Of a DNA stretch of 54,211 nt, positions 24,582 to 32,832 are shown piece after piece. The position numbers and the translations under genes are program-made. Location of the stretch: positions 1 through 54,211 of the forward strand of contig NZ_JAJBUX010000024.1 of assembly GCF_020860125.1 (NCBI RefSeq), written 5' to 3'. The notes under the pieces were generated by a model, which saw nothing but the letters and a program-made list of their open reading frames with translations, had not been told where the DNA came from and made no database searches. Numbering within the stretch: position 1 is the stretch's first letter; the number at the start of each line of letters is the position of its first letter. Source of the stretch: Cloacibacillus sp. (lineage in GTDB: Bacteria; Synergistota; Synergistia; Synergistales; Synergistaceae).

Positions 24582-25336
24582 CAGCGCACCCTCCCCGCGG
24601 CCTTAGAAATAATTACGAAGAGATAATCCAGCGCCGCGCCAAGCGCGCCGATCACAAGTATCCCCATCAGCACGACGTCCGAGCGCGAAAGCTGTTCCGC
24701 GTCAAGGATCATATATCCCAGCCCGGAAGAGGCGGCGACAAGTTCCGCCGCCACAAGCGAACGCCAGCTGTAGCCGAGCCCCAGCTGCAGACCGGTAAGA
24801 ATGGCAGGCAGCGCCGACGGCAGGATCACATGGCGGCAGCGCTCCCAGCGACTGTAGCCAAAGACCCGCGCGACCTCGATGAGCCCGGAATCGCAGCCCC
24901 TGACGCCCTGCAGCGTATTGAGAAAGACGGGAAAGAAGGTGGCGAGGATGATAAGGATGATCTTGGGGCTCTCCCCGATCCCGAACCAGAGGATGAGCAT
25001 CGGAATCACCGCCATTGGCGGGATATGGCGCAAAAACTCCAGAGTCGGGTCCAGCTGCGCGAGAAGCGGCGGAAAAGAGCCGCACAAAAACGCAAGCGAG
25101 ACGGCAAGCGCCGCGGAGAGGCCGAAGCCGACGGCGATACGGCCGAGGCTGGCGCACATATTCTCCGCCAGCGTTCCGTCTGCGGCGGCGGTCGTAAAGG
25201 CGCGCCACACCGCTCCCGGCGAGGGCAGCAAAAAGGTGTTCCACCAGCCGGCCGAGGCCCCGTACCACCATAAAAGGAGGACTGACAGCGGGAATAAGGC
25301 GCCGCTCATAAGTATTTTCCAGGCAGTATCTTTCAT
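24581..25336 (-). CDS. ABC transporter permease, SsuC/TauC type
   Basis: A 251-residue inner-membrane subunit with about six helices. The cytoplasmic EAA loop that docks the ATPase is seen near GLIEVARVFGYSRWERCRHV, preceding ILPSALPAILTGLQLGLGYS, typical of the sulfonate/nitrate/taurine subfamily. It is the first gene of the three-gene operon (permease, ATPase, hydrolase). A substrate-binding protein must come from elsewhere or be shared. Confidence 0.9.
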   Translation of the reverse strand: MKDTAWKILMSGALFPLSVLLLWWYGASAGWWNTFLLPSPGAVWRAFTTAAADGTLAENMCASLGRIAVGFGLSAALAVSLAFLCGSFPPLLAQLDPTLEFLRHIPPMAVIPMLILWFGIGESPKIILIILATFFPVFLNTLQGVRGCDSGLIEVARVFGYSRWERCRHVILPSALPAILTGLQLGLGYSWRSLVAAELVAASSGLGYMILDAEQLSRSDVVLMGILVIGALGAALDYLFVIISKAAGRVR

Positions 25337-25449
25337 CTCACGCGTAAATTCCCATCAATAAAATTCCGCTAGTATTGTACCTCTAAAAAGGCGAAAGACA
25401 CTATAATATTAACGGATGAAAAATATTACGCGACAAGGGAGTGTACAGT

Positions 25450-26010
25450 TTGAGCAAAGTAACATGGAAGGCGGGGACGATGCTCTACCCCCTGCCGCCG
25501 GTGATGGTCTCCTGCGGTACGATGGAAAGGGCGAATATCATCACGGTGGCCTGGACGGGCATAGTAAACTCGGAACCGCCGATGACATACATCTCCGTGC
25601 GCCCCGAGCGCTTTTCGCACGGCCTGATCAAGGAGACGGGAGAGTTCGTCATCAACCTTACTACCGACAGGCTGGTATGGAACGCCGACTTCTGCGGCGT
25701 GAAATCCGGCCGCGACACAAATAAATTCGCCCTGCCGGGACTCACGGCGGTCAAAGCCAGCGCGGTGAGTGCTCCGATGATAGAGGAGAGCCCCGTCAAC
25801 ATCGAATGCCGCGTCGAGAGAAGCATTCTGCTGGGAAGCCACGAAATGTTCATCTCCAAAATAATCGCCGTCAACGTCAATGAAAAGCTGCTGGACGCGA
25901 AGGGCGTGCTGCACCTGGAAAAGGCCGGCCTTGCGGCGACGGCGCACGGAAAGTACTTCACGCTTGGCCGCCAGGTAGGAAGTTTCGGATATTCGGTAAG
26001 AAAGAGATAA
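25450..26010 (+). CDS. Flavin reductase-like FMN-binding protein
   Basis: A 186-residue protein of the flavin reductase (FMN-binding split barrel) family. The N-terminal GTMLYPLPPVMVSCG and RANIITVAWTGIVNSEPPM, then FVINLTT and NIECRVERSILLGSHEMFIS, are the usual family landmarks. Such proteins bind FMN and act as NAD(P)H:flavin oxidoreductases or related electron-transfer proteins. TTG 25450 is preferred because AAGGGAG at 25435-25441 is at proper spacing; GTG 25441 is the alternative. A tiny zinc-knuckle gene follows 14 bases later. Confidence 0.85.
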   Translation: MSKVTWKAGTMLYPLPPVMVSCGTMERANIITVAWTGIVNSEPPMTYISVRPERFSHGLIKETGEFVINLTTDRLVWNADFCGVKSGRDTNKFALPGLTAVKASAVSAPMIEESPVNIECRVERSILLGSHEMFISKIIAVNVNEKLLDAKGVLHLEKAGLAATAHGKYFTLGRQVGSFGYSVRKR

Positions 26011-26024
26011 AGGAGAAATCAGCA

Positions 26025-26177
26025 ATGCTTAGATGCGAAATATGCCATAAACCTTTAAAGGAGTGCTGCGACCTCTTCCACGAGGCCGAGGACGAAAACG
26101 GAAATAGCGTCGTGATCTGTTACGAATGCGCGGAGGAGCATAAGATCCCCTTCGAAGATGAGAAAGATAATTTATAA
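26025..26177 (+). CDS. Small CxxC zinc-knuckle-like protein
   Basis: A 50-residue protein. Two CxxC pairs (C4/C7 and C32/C35) with a CC pair between them (C14, C15) could bind one zinc ion; the rest is acidic (DEDEKDNL tail). AAAGGAGAAATC precedes ATG 26025, and it follows the flavin reductase closely, so the two share a transcript. Similar short, cysteine-rich proteins are common and uncharacterised. It is a real gene on the evidence of its ribosome site, position and cysteine spacing. Confidence 0.7.
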   Translation: MLRCEICHKPLKECCDLFHEAEDENGNSVVICYECAEEHKIPFEDEKDNL

Positions 26178-26284
26178 ACCGGCGCCTTAATTATTTTGCG
26201 CGGCGGTAACGGGCGGAGAGGCGAATCATCTATTTCGTGCGGTCCGCCCTGTTTATCCGCCACAGGCGCCGCAAACGTCACGAA

Positions 26285-26330
26285 GCCGCCCCGGGGCCCA
26301 ACCTAAGATAGGTTCGGTTGCCGGGGCGGC
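26285..26330. terminator. Strong hairpin between convergent genes
   Basis: GCCGCCCCGG (26285-26294) pairs perfectly with CCGGGGCGGC (26321-26330), with a second AACCTA/TAGGTT stem inside. It lies between the zinc-knuckle gene and glnN, which converge here. There is no T-run, so termination is possible but not certain. Confidence 0.55.
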
Positions 26331-26356
26331 ACAGTTATGTCTATAATCAGCGGAAT

Positions 26357-28450
26357 TTATACGCTGTAAAGCAGCTCTCCGTATGTCGGATAGGGCCAGT
26401 ATTTTTCTCCGACGAAGCGTTCGATCTCGTCCGCCGCGGAACGCAGCTCACCCATCACCGGCAGGACCTTGTCTCGGTAATAGAGGGCGGCCTCATTCGC
26501 GCTCCCGCACGCTTCCGCCTCCGTCAGGATTTCCTCGAGCCTGTTGATATTCACATAGAGCGAATCGGTCAGTGTGCGCAGGTGCTTGAGCATATTGATC
26601 TCCATCGCGCAGTCCAGCTCGGGGCAGGCCGTCTTGACCGCCACCGCCGTCTCGCTGAGGCGCTTGAGATAGGTGTAAGCGGCGGGGATGATGTCCTTCC
26701 GCACCATCTCGGCCATCGTCAGGGCCTCTATCCTGATCACCTTGCAGTAATTCTCAAGATGTACCTCGCAGCGCGAACGCATCTCTACCTCCGTGAAGAC
26801 CTTATGCTTGGTAAAGAGCGCAACGTTCTTTGCGTCGACATAATGCGGCATGGCGTCGGGGGTCGTCCGGTAGTTGGAAAGGCCGCGGCGCGCCGCCTCC
26901 TCAAGCCAGGCGTCCTCGTAGCCGTTGCCGTTGAAGATGATGCGCTTATGTTCGGATATCGTCTTCCTGATAAGGCCGTTGAGCGTCTCTTTAAAATCAC
27001 CGCCCCCCTCCAGGGCGTCGGCGAACTGCTCAAGTTCCTCGGCGACGATCGTGTTGAGCACAATGTTCGGCCCCGCGATGGACTGGCTTGAGCCGAGCAT
27101 ACGAAACTCAAACTTATTGCCCGTAAAGGCGAAGGGAGAGGTCCGGTTGCGGTCGGTGGTATCCTTGCGGAAGAGCGGCAGCGTGTCCACGCCGATCTCC
27201 ATATGGCTCGCGACCCGGTCCTTATAGGCGGTACCCTTCTCTATCGACTCCAGGATATCCATCAATTCCTCGCCGATAAACATCGAGATGACCGCAGGCG
27301 GCGCTTCGTTCGCGCCGAGCCGGTGGTCGTTGCCCGCCGTCGCAACGACTGCGCGGAGCATATCCTGATATTCGTCCACGCCCTTTATCACCGCGCAGAG
27401 AAAGAGAAGGAACTGGGCGTTCTCCGAAGGTGTCCTGCCGGGATCGAGCAGGTTAAGGCCGTTGTCCGTCGCGAGCGACCAGTTGATATGCTTACCGGAG
27501 CCGTTGACCTCGGCAAAGGGCTTTTCATGCAGGAGGCAGACGAGCCCGTGGCGGTCGGCAACCTTTTTCATCAGCTCCATCGTCAGCTGGTTATGGTCAC
27601 AGCTCATATTGGTGTTGGTAAATATCGGCGCCAGCTCATGCTGCGCGGGAGCAACCTCGTTGTGCTCGGTCTTCGCCAAGATGCCGAGCTTCCAGAGCTC
27701 CTCGTCGAGATCGGCCATAAACTCCATCACGCGCGGGCGTATCGCTCCGAAATAGTGGTCGTCCAGCTCCTGTCCCTTCGGCGGCTTGGCGCCGAAGAGC
27801 GTGCGCCCCGTAAAGCGCAGGTCCTTGCGTTTTTTATAAAGCTCTTTGTCGACGAGAAAATATTCCTGTTCCGGCCCCACCGTAGTGGTGACGCGGGTGA
27901 CGTCGTTGTTGCCGAAGAGCCGCAAAATGCGCAGAGCCTGAACGTTGATGACGTCCATCGAGCGCAGGAGCGGAGTCTTCTTGTCAAGCACCTCGCCGCC
28001 GTAAGAGCAGAAGACGGTGGGGATGCAGAGGGTGTTCTCCTTTATAAAGGCGTATGACGTTGGGTCCCAGGCGGTATAGCCCCGCGCCTCGAAGGTGGCG
28101 CGCAGGCCGCCGGAGGGAAATGAGGAGGCGTCCGGCTCGCCCTTTATCAGCTCCTTGCCGGAAAATTCCATTATCACCCTACCGTTGTCGAGCGGCGAAA
28201 TGAAGCTGTCGTGCTTCTCCGCCGTTATCCCCGTCATCGGCTGGAACCAGTGGGTGAAATGCGTCGCGCCCTTCTCCACCGCCCAGTCCTTCATCGCGTT
28301 GGCGACGACGTTGGCGATATCGCGCGCGACCGGCTTTCCCTCGCTGACAGACTTCTTGAACGCCTTGAAGGTCTCCTTAGGGAGGCGCTGCTTCATCGTA
28401 AAGTCGTTAAATACCATCGTGCCGAATATCTCTTCTACCTTTGCCATCAT
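26357..28450 (-). CDS. glnN: Type III glutamine synthetase
   Basis: A 697-residue GSIII-type glutamine synthetase, which makes glutamine from glutamate, ammonia and ATP in the cytoplasm. The GSIII landmarks are clear: VFNDFTMKQRLPKETF at the N-terminus, FTHWFQPMTG, HNEVAPAQHELAPIF and EVNGSGKHINWS in the catalytic core, and GNDHRLGANEAPPAVISMF. Length is normal for the family. AAGGAG lies before the two adjacent ATGs at 28450 and 28447; either may be used. A good promoter lies upstream. The gene is alone, so regulation is likely by nitrogen status through the AT-rich upstream region, though no known site is recognised. Confidence 0.95.
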   Translation of the reverse strand: MMAKVEEIFGTMVFNDFTMKQRLPKETFKAFKKSVSEGKPVARDIANVVANAMKDWAVEKGATHFTHWFQPMTGITAEKHDSFISPLDNGRVIMEFSGKELIKGEPDASSFPSGGLRATFEARGYTAWDPTSYAFIKENTLCIPTVFCSYGGEVLDKKTPLLRSMDVINVQALRILRLFGNNDVTRVTTTVGPEQEYFLVDKELYKKRKDLRFTGRTLFGAKPPKGQELDDHYFGAIRPRVMEFMADLDEELWKLGILAKTEHNEVAPAQHELAPIFTNTNMSCDHNQLTMELMKKVADRHGLVCLLHEKPFAEVNGSGKHINWSLATDNGLNLLDPGRTPSENAQFLLFLCAVIKGVDEYQDMLRAVVATAGNDHRLGANEAPPAVISMFIGEELMDILESIEKGTAYKDRVASHMEIGVDTLPLFRKDTTDRNRTSPFAFTGNKFEFRMLGSSQSIAGPNIVLNTIVAEELEQFADALEGGGDFKETLNGLIRKTISEHKRIIFNGNGYEDAWLEEAARRGLSNYRTTPDAMPHYVDAKNVALFTKHKVFTEVEMRSRCEVHLENYCKVIRIEALTMAEMVRKDIIPAAYTYLKRLSETAVAVKTACPELDCAMEINMLKHLRTLTDSLYVNINRLEEILTEAEACGSANEAALYYRDKVLPVMGELRSAADEIERFVGEKYWPYPTYGELLYSV

Positions 28451-28489
28451 AACCACTCCTTTTCAAAGGACTTTCTCCTTAACGCGGAC

Positions 28490-28518
28490 ATAATAGCTTT
28501 ATTTACAGTAAATGTCAA
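28490..28518 (-). promoter_or_regulatory. Promoter of glnN
   Basis: On the minus strand TTGACA (plus-strand 28513-28518) and TATTAT (28490-28495) are separated by 17 bases, about 40 bases before the glnN start. Confidence 0.78.
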
Positions 28519-28697
28519 TATTTAAGCAGATATTTAGGTAATTTTTATGCTTAATTTTATATATAATCTGCATATAATATATATTTTCTCAAAATAAGCA
28601 TAGAGTAGTTAGACCTTAAGCAGCTTTGTTATATCGCTGGGCTTCCTTCCGTTGAAGTATGTATAGGGCGGGAACCGCCGTCAGGTCACGGAAACGG
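28519..28697. other. AT-rich intergenic stretch with a possible coding relic
   Basis: Between glnN and the next terminator the sequence is very AT-rich up to about 28600, with alternating TA runs, which may aid promoter opening or bind a regulator. From 28680 back to 28609 the minus strand reads 23 codons between stops that look protein-like (PYTYFNGRKPSDITKLLKV end). This may be the tail of a decayed gene; I see no other gene here. Confidence 0.3.
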
Positions 28698-28740
28698 CAA
28701 AAGCCCCGCCTGAGCGTCAAATGCTCAGGCGGGGCTTTTG
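28698..28740. terminator. Bidirectional terminator with an 18-bp perfect stem
   Basis: The arms 28698-28715 and 28723-28740 pair perfectly over 18 bases around a seven-base loop and begin and end with A/T runs. It ends the pilin-like gene's transcript (minus strand). Confidence 0.9.
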
Positions 28741-28798
28741 TAAACGCTAGATGCGGGGAAGCTAGCCTATTCCCCCGGCTCGCGTATCTTGGCCGCGT

Positions 28799-29641
28799 TT
28801 AGTGCGAATCCGGGGTAAATTTACTCATATCTACGACCTTTATCTTTATACCGTCAACGGTTTTCTCTTTCACAGGGGCATTTCCCTTCACTGTAGTACC
28901 AGTCGCGGTATCGTACTTGGTAATCGAAACCAACGTCCCGTTACTTAAACCGCTGATATTCTGCGTTGTCCAGGAAATAGAATAATTGTAATTACCCTCA
29001 TTATCCGTCTTTAAGCTCGTCCGCTGCACCTGCCAAGGGTAGCTGCTCAAATCGATGCCTGTGACGCGGCTGAGATATTCCACAAAATACTTTCCGTAGT
29101 TAAGTCCGGTAGAATCCAGCGTTGCGTTGATGTCATCCTTAAGGTTCGACACGTAGTTAAAGTATGATTTTAAGTCAGTTACGTACTTATCGCCTATCTT
29201 GATTTTTACGATCTCTTCCTTGTTCAGAAGATGGCTTAGCTGCACAAACAGAGTGTCGTCCAGAGTATCGCTGTGCACTGTACAGGCCACCGTAACACGC
29301 GAGGTGTCCGTAATATCCGGCAGGGCGAATACCACCACGCCGTGAGAGGGACATACGCCGCTTATCGAATAGAAGGTCGGCGACGAAGATTTTTTTTCGC
29401 CCTTCGTCTGGTCCTTTAATACATCATCCATTATGGGCTCAAAATTAGTTAAAGCTCCCTCTGCCCTTCTTATACCGTATTCTTTTTGAAGTATCTTCCT
29501 GTTGTTGAGGCAGGCGGTCTCCTCCGCCTTATCGGTGGCGCTGCCGCTTGAAATCATCATCAGTCCGGCAAGTATACCTATCACGATTACCACAATCAGA
29601 ACCTCCACTAAGGTGAAAGCCCCGCTCTTTCCAGTCGGCAT
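28799..29641 (-). CDS. Type IV pilin-like / pseudopilin protein
   Basis: A 280-residue protein with a class III (prepilin) signal: a short basic leader ending in GA, then FTLVEVLIVVIVIGILAG as the hydrophobic helix. Cleavage between A8 and F9 puts the conserved glutamate at +5; alanine rather than glycine before the cut is as in some ComGC-type pilins. The large C-terminal domain (about residues 40-280) is not recognised and is longer than in a usual pseudopilin. AAGGAGG precedes ATG 29641. No other pilus or type II secretion gene is nearby, so it must depend on machinery encoded elsewhere. Confidence 0.85.
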   Translation of the reverse strand: MPTGKSGAFTLVEVLIVVIVIGILAGLMMISSGSATDKAEETACLNNRKILQKEYGIRRAEGALTNFEPIMDDVLKDQTKGEKKSSSPTFYSISGVCPSHGVVVFALPDITDTSRVTVACTVHSDTLDDTLFVQLSHLLNKEEIVKIKIGDKYVTDLKSYFNYVSNLKDDINATLDSTGLNYGKYFVEYLSRVTGIDLSSYPWQVQRTSLKTDNEGNYNYSISWTTQNISGLSNGTLVSITKYDTATGTTVKGNAPVKEKTVDGIKIKVVDMSKFTPDSH

Positions 29642-29781
29642 TTTACCCCCTCCTTGTTACCCCAAAAGCAAGTCATTCTCTTACTTTTTATTATACAACT
29701 GCCGCGCGGATTTTCCATCGCCGTCTCAATAAAAAACACTCCGCGTCACGCATATCCACTCGCGGCGGCAGCCGGTCCCCG

Positions 29782-29821
29782 AAAAGAAACGGCGCCCGCC
29801 GGAGCGGACGCCGTTTCTTTT
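29782..29821. terminator. Terminator downstream of ahpC
   Basis: AAAAGAAACGGCG (29782-29794) pairs perfectly with CGCCGTTTCTTTT (29809-29821). On the minus strand, it ends the peroxiredoxin transcript. Confidence 0.85.
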
Positions 29822-29848
29822 CGATAGGGGGGTGAGAAGACAGCTGTT

Positions 29849-30412
29849 TTATATCTTTCCGACAAGGTCGAGGCCGGGTTTCAGCGTTTCTTTGCCGGGG
29901 GTCCACTTCGCCGGGCAGACGCGGTCGCCGTACTGGGCGACGAACTGAAGGGCCAAAATCTTTCTGAAGAGTTCGTCCGCGTTACGGCCGACGTTGCCCG
30001 CGTTCACCTCGTAGGCGCATATCCTGCCCTCTGGGTTAACGATAAATGTTCCGCGCTCCGCGATTCCCTTATCCTCGATCATCACGTCAAAGTCGCGCGC
30101 GAGTTTCCCGGTGGGGTCCGCAAGCATCGGAAATTTTATCGCCTTGATCGTATCGGAGGCGTCCTGCCATGCTTTGTGGACAAAATGGGTATCACAGGAG
30201 ACGGAATAGACCTCGCAGCCTACCTCTTTAAGCTCCTCGTATTTGTCGGCAAGGTCTTTAAGCTCCGTAGGGCAGACGAAGGTGAAGTCCGCCGGATAGA
30301 AAAAGAAAACCGACCATTTGCCGAGAATGTCGGCCTTTGACACTGTCTTGAATTCAAAATCATGATAGGCGTCTACTGTAAAGTCACTGACTTCTTTTCC
30401 GATAAGAGACAT
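29849..30412 (-). CDS. ahpC: Peroxiredoxin (alkyl hydroperoxide reductase C)
   Basis: A 187-residue typical 2-Cys peroxiredoxin that reduces hydrogen peroxide and organic peroxides in the cytoplasm. The peroxidatic cysteine C47 lies in DFTFVCPTE, and the resolving cysteine C166 in VCPAKW near the C-terminus. Length is standard for AhpC. AGGAGG precedes the ATG. No ahpF lies beside it, so electrons must come from another reductase. A GTTAG/CTAAC pair (30442-30457) upstream could be a regulatory site, but it does not match a PerR box that I know. Confidence 0.95.
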   Translation of the reverse strand: MSLIGKEVSDFTVDAYHDFEFKTVSKADILGKWSVFFFYPADFTFVCPTELKDLADKYEELKEVGCEVYSVSCDTHFVHKAWQDASDTIKAIKFPMLADPTGKLARDFDVMIEDKGIAERGTFIVNPEGRICAYEVNAGNVGRNADELFRKILALQFVAQYGDRVCPAKWTPGKETLKPGLDLVGKI

Positions 30413-30692
30413 CTTTAGATCCTCCTGAATTTTTATTTTATGTTAGCCTTAACTAACTGGACTAAATTTATCATTATTGAGAGGATTTGTCAATAACTTA
30501 AAATAGTTATTTTTTATTTCTTTGAATGCTCATCAAAAATTATATACTATGTGCCTCGGCCACTTATCGAATCTTGAACAGGCACAGCCCCGGAGGCCGA
30601 TAAATTATTGTACTTTTGCCGCCGCTTGCGATAAACTGATATCCGTCTCGTCCATCATATGTGATACGCTATTTAATCGGAGGCTGATAGCG

Positions 30693-31580
30693 ATGCGGCC
30701 GTCAGTAAGAAGAGATAAGCTGTTACCTGTTATATTTATAATGCTGCAGAGCGTCATCTACGGCTTCGGAAATCCGCTGACAAAGATTGCCTATTACAGC
30801 ATCACGCCGCTGTGGTGTCTTACGCTGCGCTTCTCGCTCGCATTCGTGCTCTTCGCCGCCCTCTTCGGCAAAGAGGCCTGCCAACGACTGCGCGGCGTGA
30901 GGGCGTCGGACTACCTTCCCGCCGGGATCAGCGCGGCGTTGGTCTTTATCCTCAATAATATCGCCCTCAACATGACCAGCGCTACCAACGTCGGCTTTAT
31001 CATGTCGCTGCCGGTGGTGATCGCGCCGATAATGGCCGTCCCGATCTTAAAGCGCCGCTATGATATCCGCCACCTGCCGGTACAGCTTGGCGCGCTGGCC
31101 GGCATCTATCTGCTATGCTGCCGCGGCGGCGGGCTGCGGTTGAACGCAGGCGACCTGATCGTCCTGCTCTCCACCGTCTGCTGGGCCGCTTCGCTGGCTT
31201 ACAGCGAACGCTCTCTCACAAATATCGACGCCGCTTCGGTCACGCTGGTCCAGATAACGACTACGGCGCTGCTGAGCTTCGCCTGCGCCGTCATCTTTGA
31301 ACGGAACGCCTCTCTATCCGCCGTCAAACCGGCGGCGTGGATGGTGGTCGTCTATCTGGCCGTCACCTGCAGCTGCCTCGGCTTCATGCTGCAAAACCTC
31401 GCGCTGCGCCGCACCTCCTCCGCCGCCGTCGCCCTGCTGCAGACTATGCAGCCGATAATGACGACCGCCGCCGCCTGGATGCTGCTCGGCGAAAGGCTGG
31501 ATCTCGTCGGGATGGCCGGCGCCGCCGTCATAATCATCTGCATCGTGGCGGAGGTCTATGTGAGCGGCAAAACCGCGTAA
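30693..31580 (+). CDS. EamA/DMT-family transporter
   Basis: A 295-residue inner-membrane protein of the drug/metabolite transporter superfamily, with ten predicted helices in two EamA repeats (NPLTKIAYYSITPLWCLTLR in the first and SSAAVALLQTMQPIMTTAAA in the second). Members export amino acids or other metabolites; the substrate is not readable. ATG 30693 is chosen because GGAGG at 30679-30683 precedes it; an upstream in-frame start at 30522 would add a long hydrophilic extension unusual for the family. Confidence 0.88.
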   Translation: MRPSVRRDKLLPVIFIMLQSVIYGFGNPLTKIAYYSITPLWCLTLRFSLAFVLFAALFGKEACQRLRGVRASDYLPAGISAALVFILNNIALNMTSATNVGFIMSLPVVIAPIMAVPILKRRYDIRHLPVQLGALAGIYLLCCRGGGLRLNAGDLIVLLSTVCWAASLAYSERSLTNIDAASVTLVQITTTALLSFACAVIFERNASLSAVKPAAWMVVVYLAVTCSCLGFMLQNLALRRTSSAAVALLQTMQPIMTTAAAWMLLGERLDLVGMAGAAVIIICIVAEVYVSGKTA

Positions 31581-31600
31581 AGTAAAAGATAAGAGAGAAA

Positions 31601-31638
31601 GAGACCGGGCCTCCAGGGGTACGCTGAGGCCCGGTCTC
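31601..31638. terminator. Bidirectional terminator between EamA gene and pdu operon
   Basis: GAGACCGGGCCTC (31601-31613) pairs with GAGGCCCGGTCTC (31626-31638), a 13-bp perfect stem. It lies between the convergent transporter gene and fucO, the last gene of the pdu operon. Confidence 0.85.
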
Positions 31639-31652
31639 CGTTTAACTATAAA

Positions 31653-32807
31653 CTAAAACGCCTCTTTATAGAGGGCGAGGATATCTTCCTTCGTCGCCCT
31701 GCGCGGGTTGCCGGGGGTGCAGACGTCGGCGAAGGCTGATTCCGTGAGCGCCTCCAGGTCGGCCTCTTTCACGTTAAGCTCGGAAAGCTTTTGCGGAATG
31801 TGGACGTCCATTGAGAGCTGGCGCACAGCGTTGACGGCGGCTTTGCGGTACTCGGCGGGGCTCATCTTGTCGACTCCCGCGACGCCGAAAACTCTCGCGA
31901 TCTCGCGGTATTTCTCGCCGGTATAGTCGGCGTTATATTCCATGATATAGGGCAGCAGCAGGGCGTTCGCTACACCGTGCGGCATGTCATAGAAGGCTCC
32001 GAGCGGATGGGCCATGCCGTGGACCAGGCCGAGACCGACATTTGAGTAAGCCATGCCCGTCACATACTGTCCGAGCGCCATGTTCTCCCTGGCCTGACGG
32101 CAGCCGTCGTTGACGGCGGCGCGCAGATTGTCTGCTATGAGCTGGATCGACTTAAGGCTGAACATATCCGAAAGTTCCCACGCCCCGGGCGTTATATATC
32201 CCTCTATCGCGTGGGTGAGGGCGTCCATACCGGTGGCGGCGGCAAGGCCCTTCGGCATCGAACTCATCATATCGGAGTCCACAACCGCAATCTGCGGGAT
32301 GTCATGCGGATCGACACAGACAAACTTACGCCGCTTTTCCTCGTCGGTGATGACATAGTTGATCGTCGTCTCCGCGGCGGTACCGGCGGTCGTCGGCACC
32401 GCGAAGGTCGGCACCGCGGGGTGTTTCGTCGGGGCTACGCCTTCGAGCGAACGAACGTCGGCATATTCTGGGTTGTTGACGATGATACCCGTCCCCTTCG
32501 CGGTATCCATTGAGGAGCCGCCGCCGATGGCGATCATGTAGTCGGCGCCCGCGGCCTTAAAGGCGGCCACGCAGTCCTGCACGTTTTTTATCGTCGGGTT
32601 CTGCTTGAGGCTGTCGAATACCGCATAGGCAAGTCCGGCCTCTTCTAGAACGTCAAATACTTTCTTCGCCACGCCAAATTTGATAAGGTCCTTATCCGTT
32701 ACGATGAGCGCCTTTTTAAATCCGCGGCGCGCCACCTCTTCAGGGATGTTTTTGATCGCGCCCGCGCCAAAATACGCCGTTCCATTCCAGACCATACGGT
32801 TTGCCAT
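31653..32807 (-). CDS. fucO: Lactaldehyde:1,2-propanediol oxidoreductase (iron-containing alcohol dehydrogenase)
   Basis: A 384-residue group III alcohol dehydrogenase. It is strikingly like E. coli FucO along its length, sharing from memory FVCVDPHDIPQ, TTAGTAAE, ITDEEKRRKF and GLGLVHGMAHPLGAFY. NAD-binding GGGSSMD and iron-ligand histidines in DALTHAIEG, VHGMAHPLG and PHGVANAL are present. FucO reduces lactaldehyde to 1,2-propanediol, the substrate of the dehydratase encoded upstream; in reverse or with propanal, it could also make propanol. It is the last gene of the pdu operon, 25 bases after pduV. A role in feeding propanediol to the microcompartment is inferred from this position. Confidence 0.9.
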   Translation of the reverse strand: MANRMVWNGTAYFGAGAIKNIPEEVARRGFKKALIVTDKDLIKFGVAKKVFDVLEEAGLAYAVFDSLKQNPTIKNVQDCVAAFKAAGADYMIAIGGGSSMDTAKGTGIIVNNPEYADVRSLEGVAPTKHPAVPTFAVPTTAGTAAETTINYVITDEEKRRKFVCVDPHDIPQIAVVDSDMMSSMPKGLAAATGMDALTHAIEGYITPGAWELSDMFSLKSIQLIADNLRAAVNDGCRQARENMALGQYVTGMAYSNVGLGLVHGMAHPLGAFYDMPHGVANALLLPYIMEYNADYTGEKYREIARVFGVAGVDKMSPAEYRKAAVNAVRQLSMDVHIPQKLSELNVKEADLEALTESAFADVCTPGNPRRATKEDILALYKEAF

Positions 32808-32832
32808 CTTTTACGTCTCTCCTTTTAACCTT

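Noticed and set aside
30442..30457. A PerR or Fur box upstream of ahpC
   Set aside because: The inverted pair GTTAG/CTAAC is short and does not match either consensus; it is mentioned only as a possible site.
30522..30692. An N-terminal extension of the EamA transporter
   Set aside because: The in-frame extension is hydrophilic, unlike the family, and the ribosome site favours ATG 30693.
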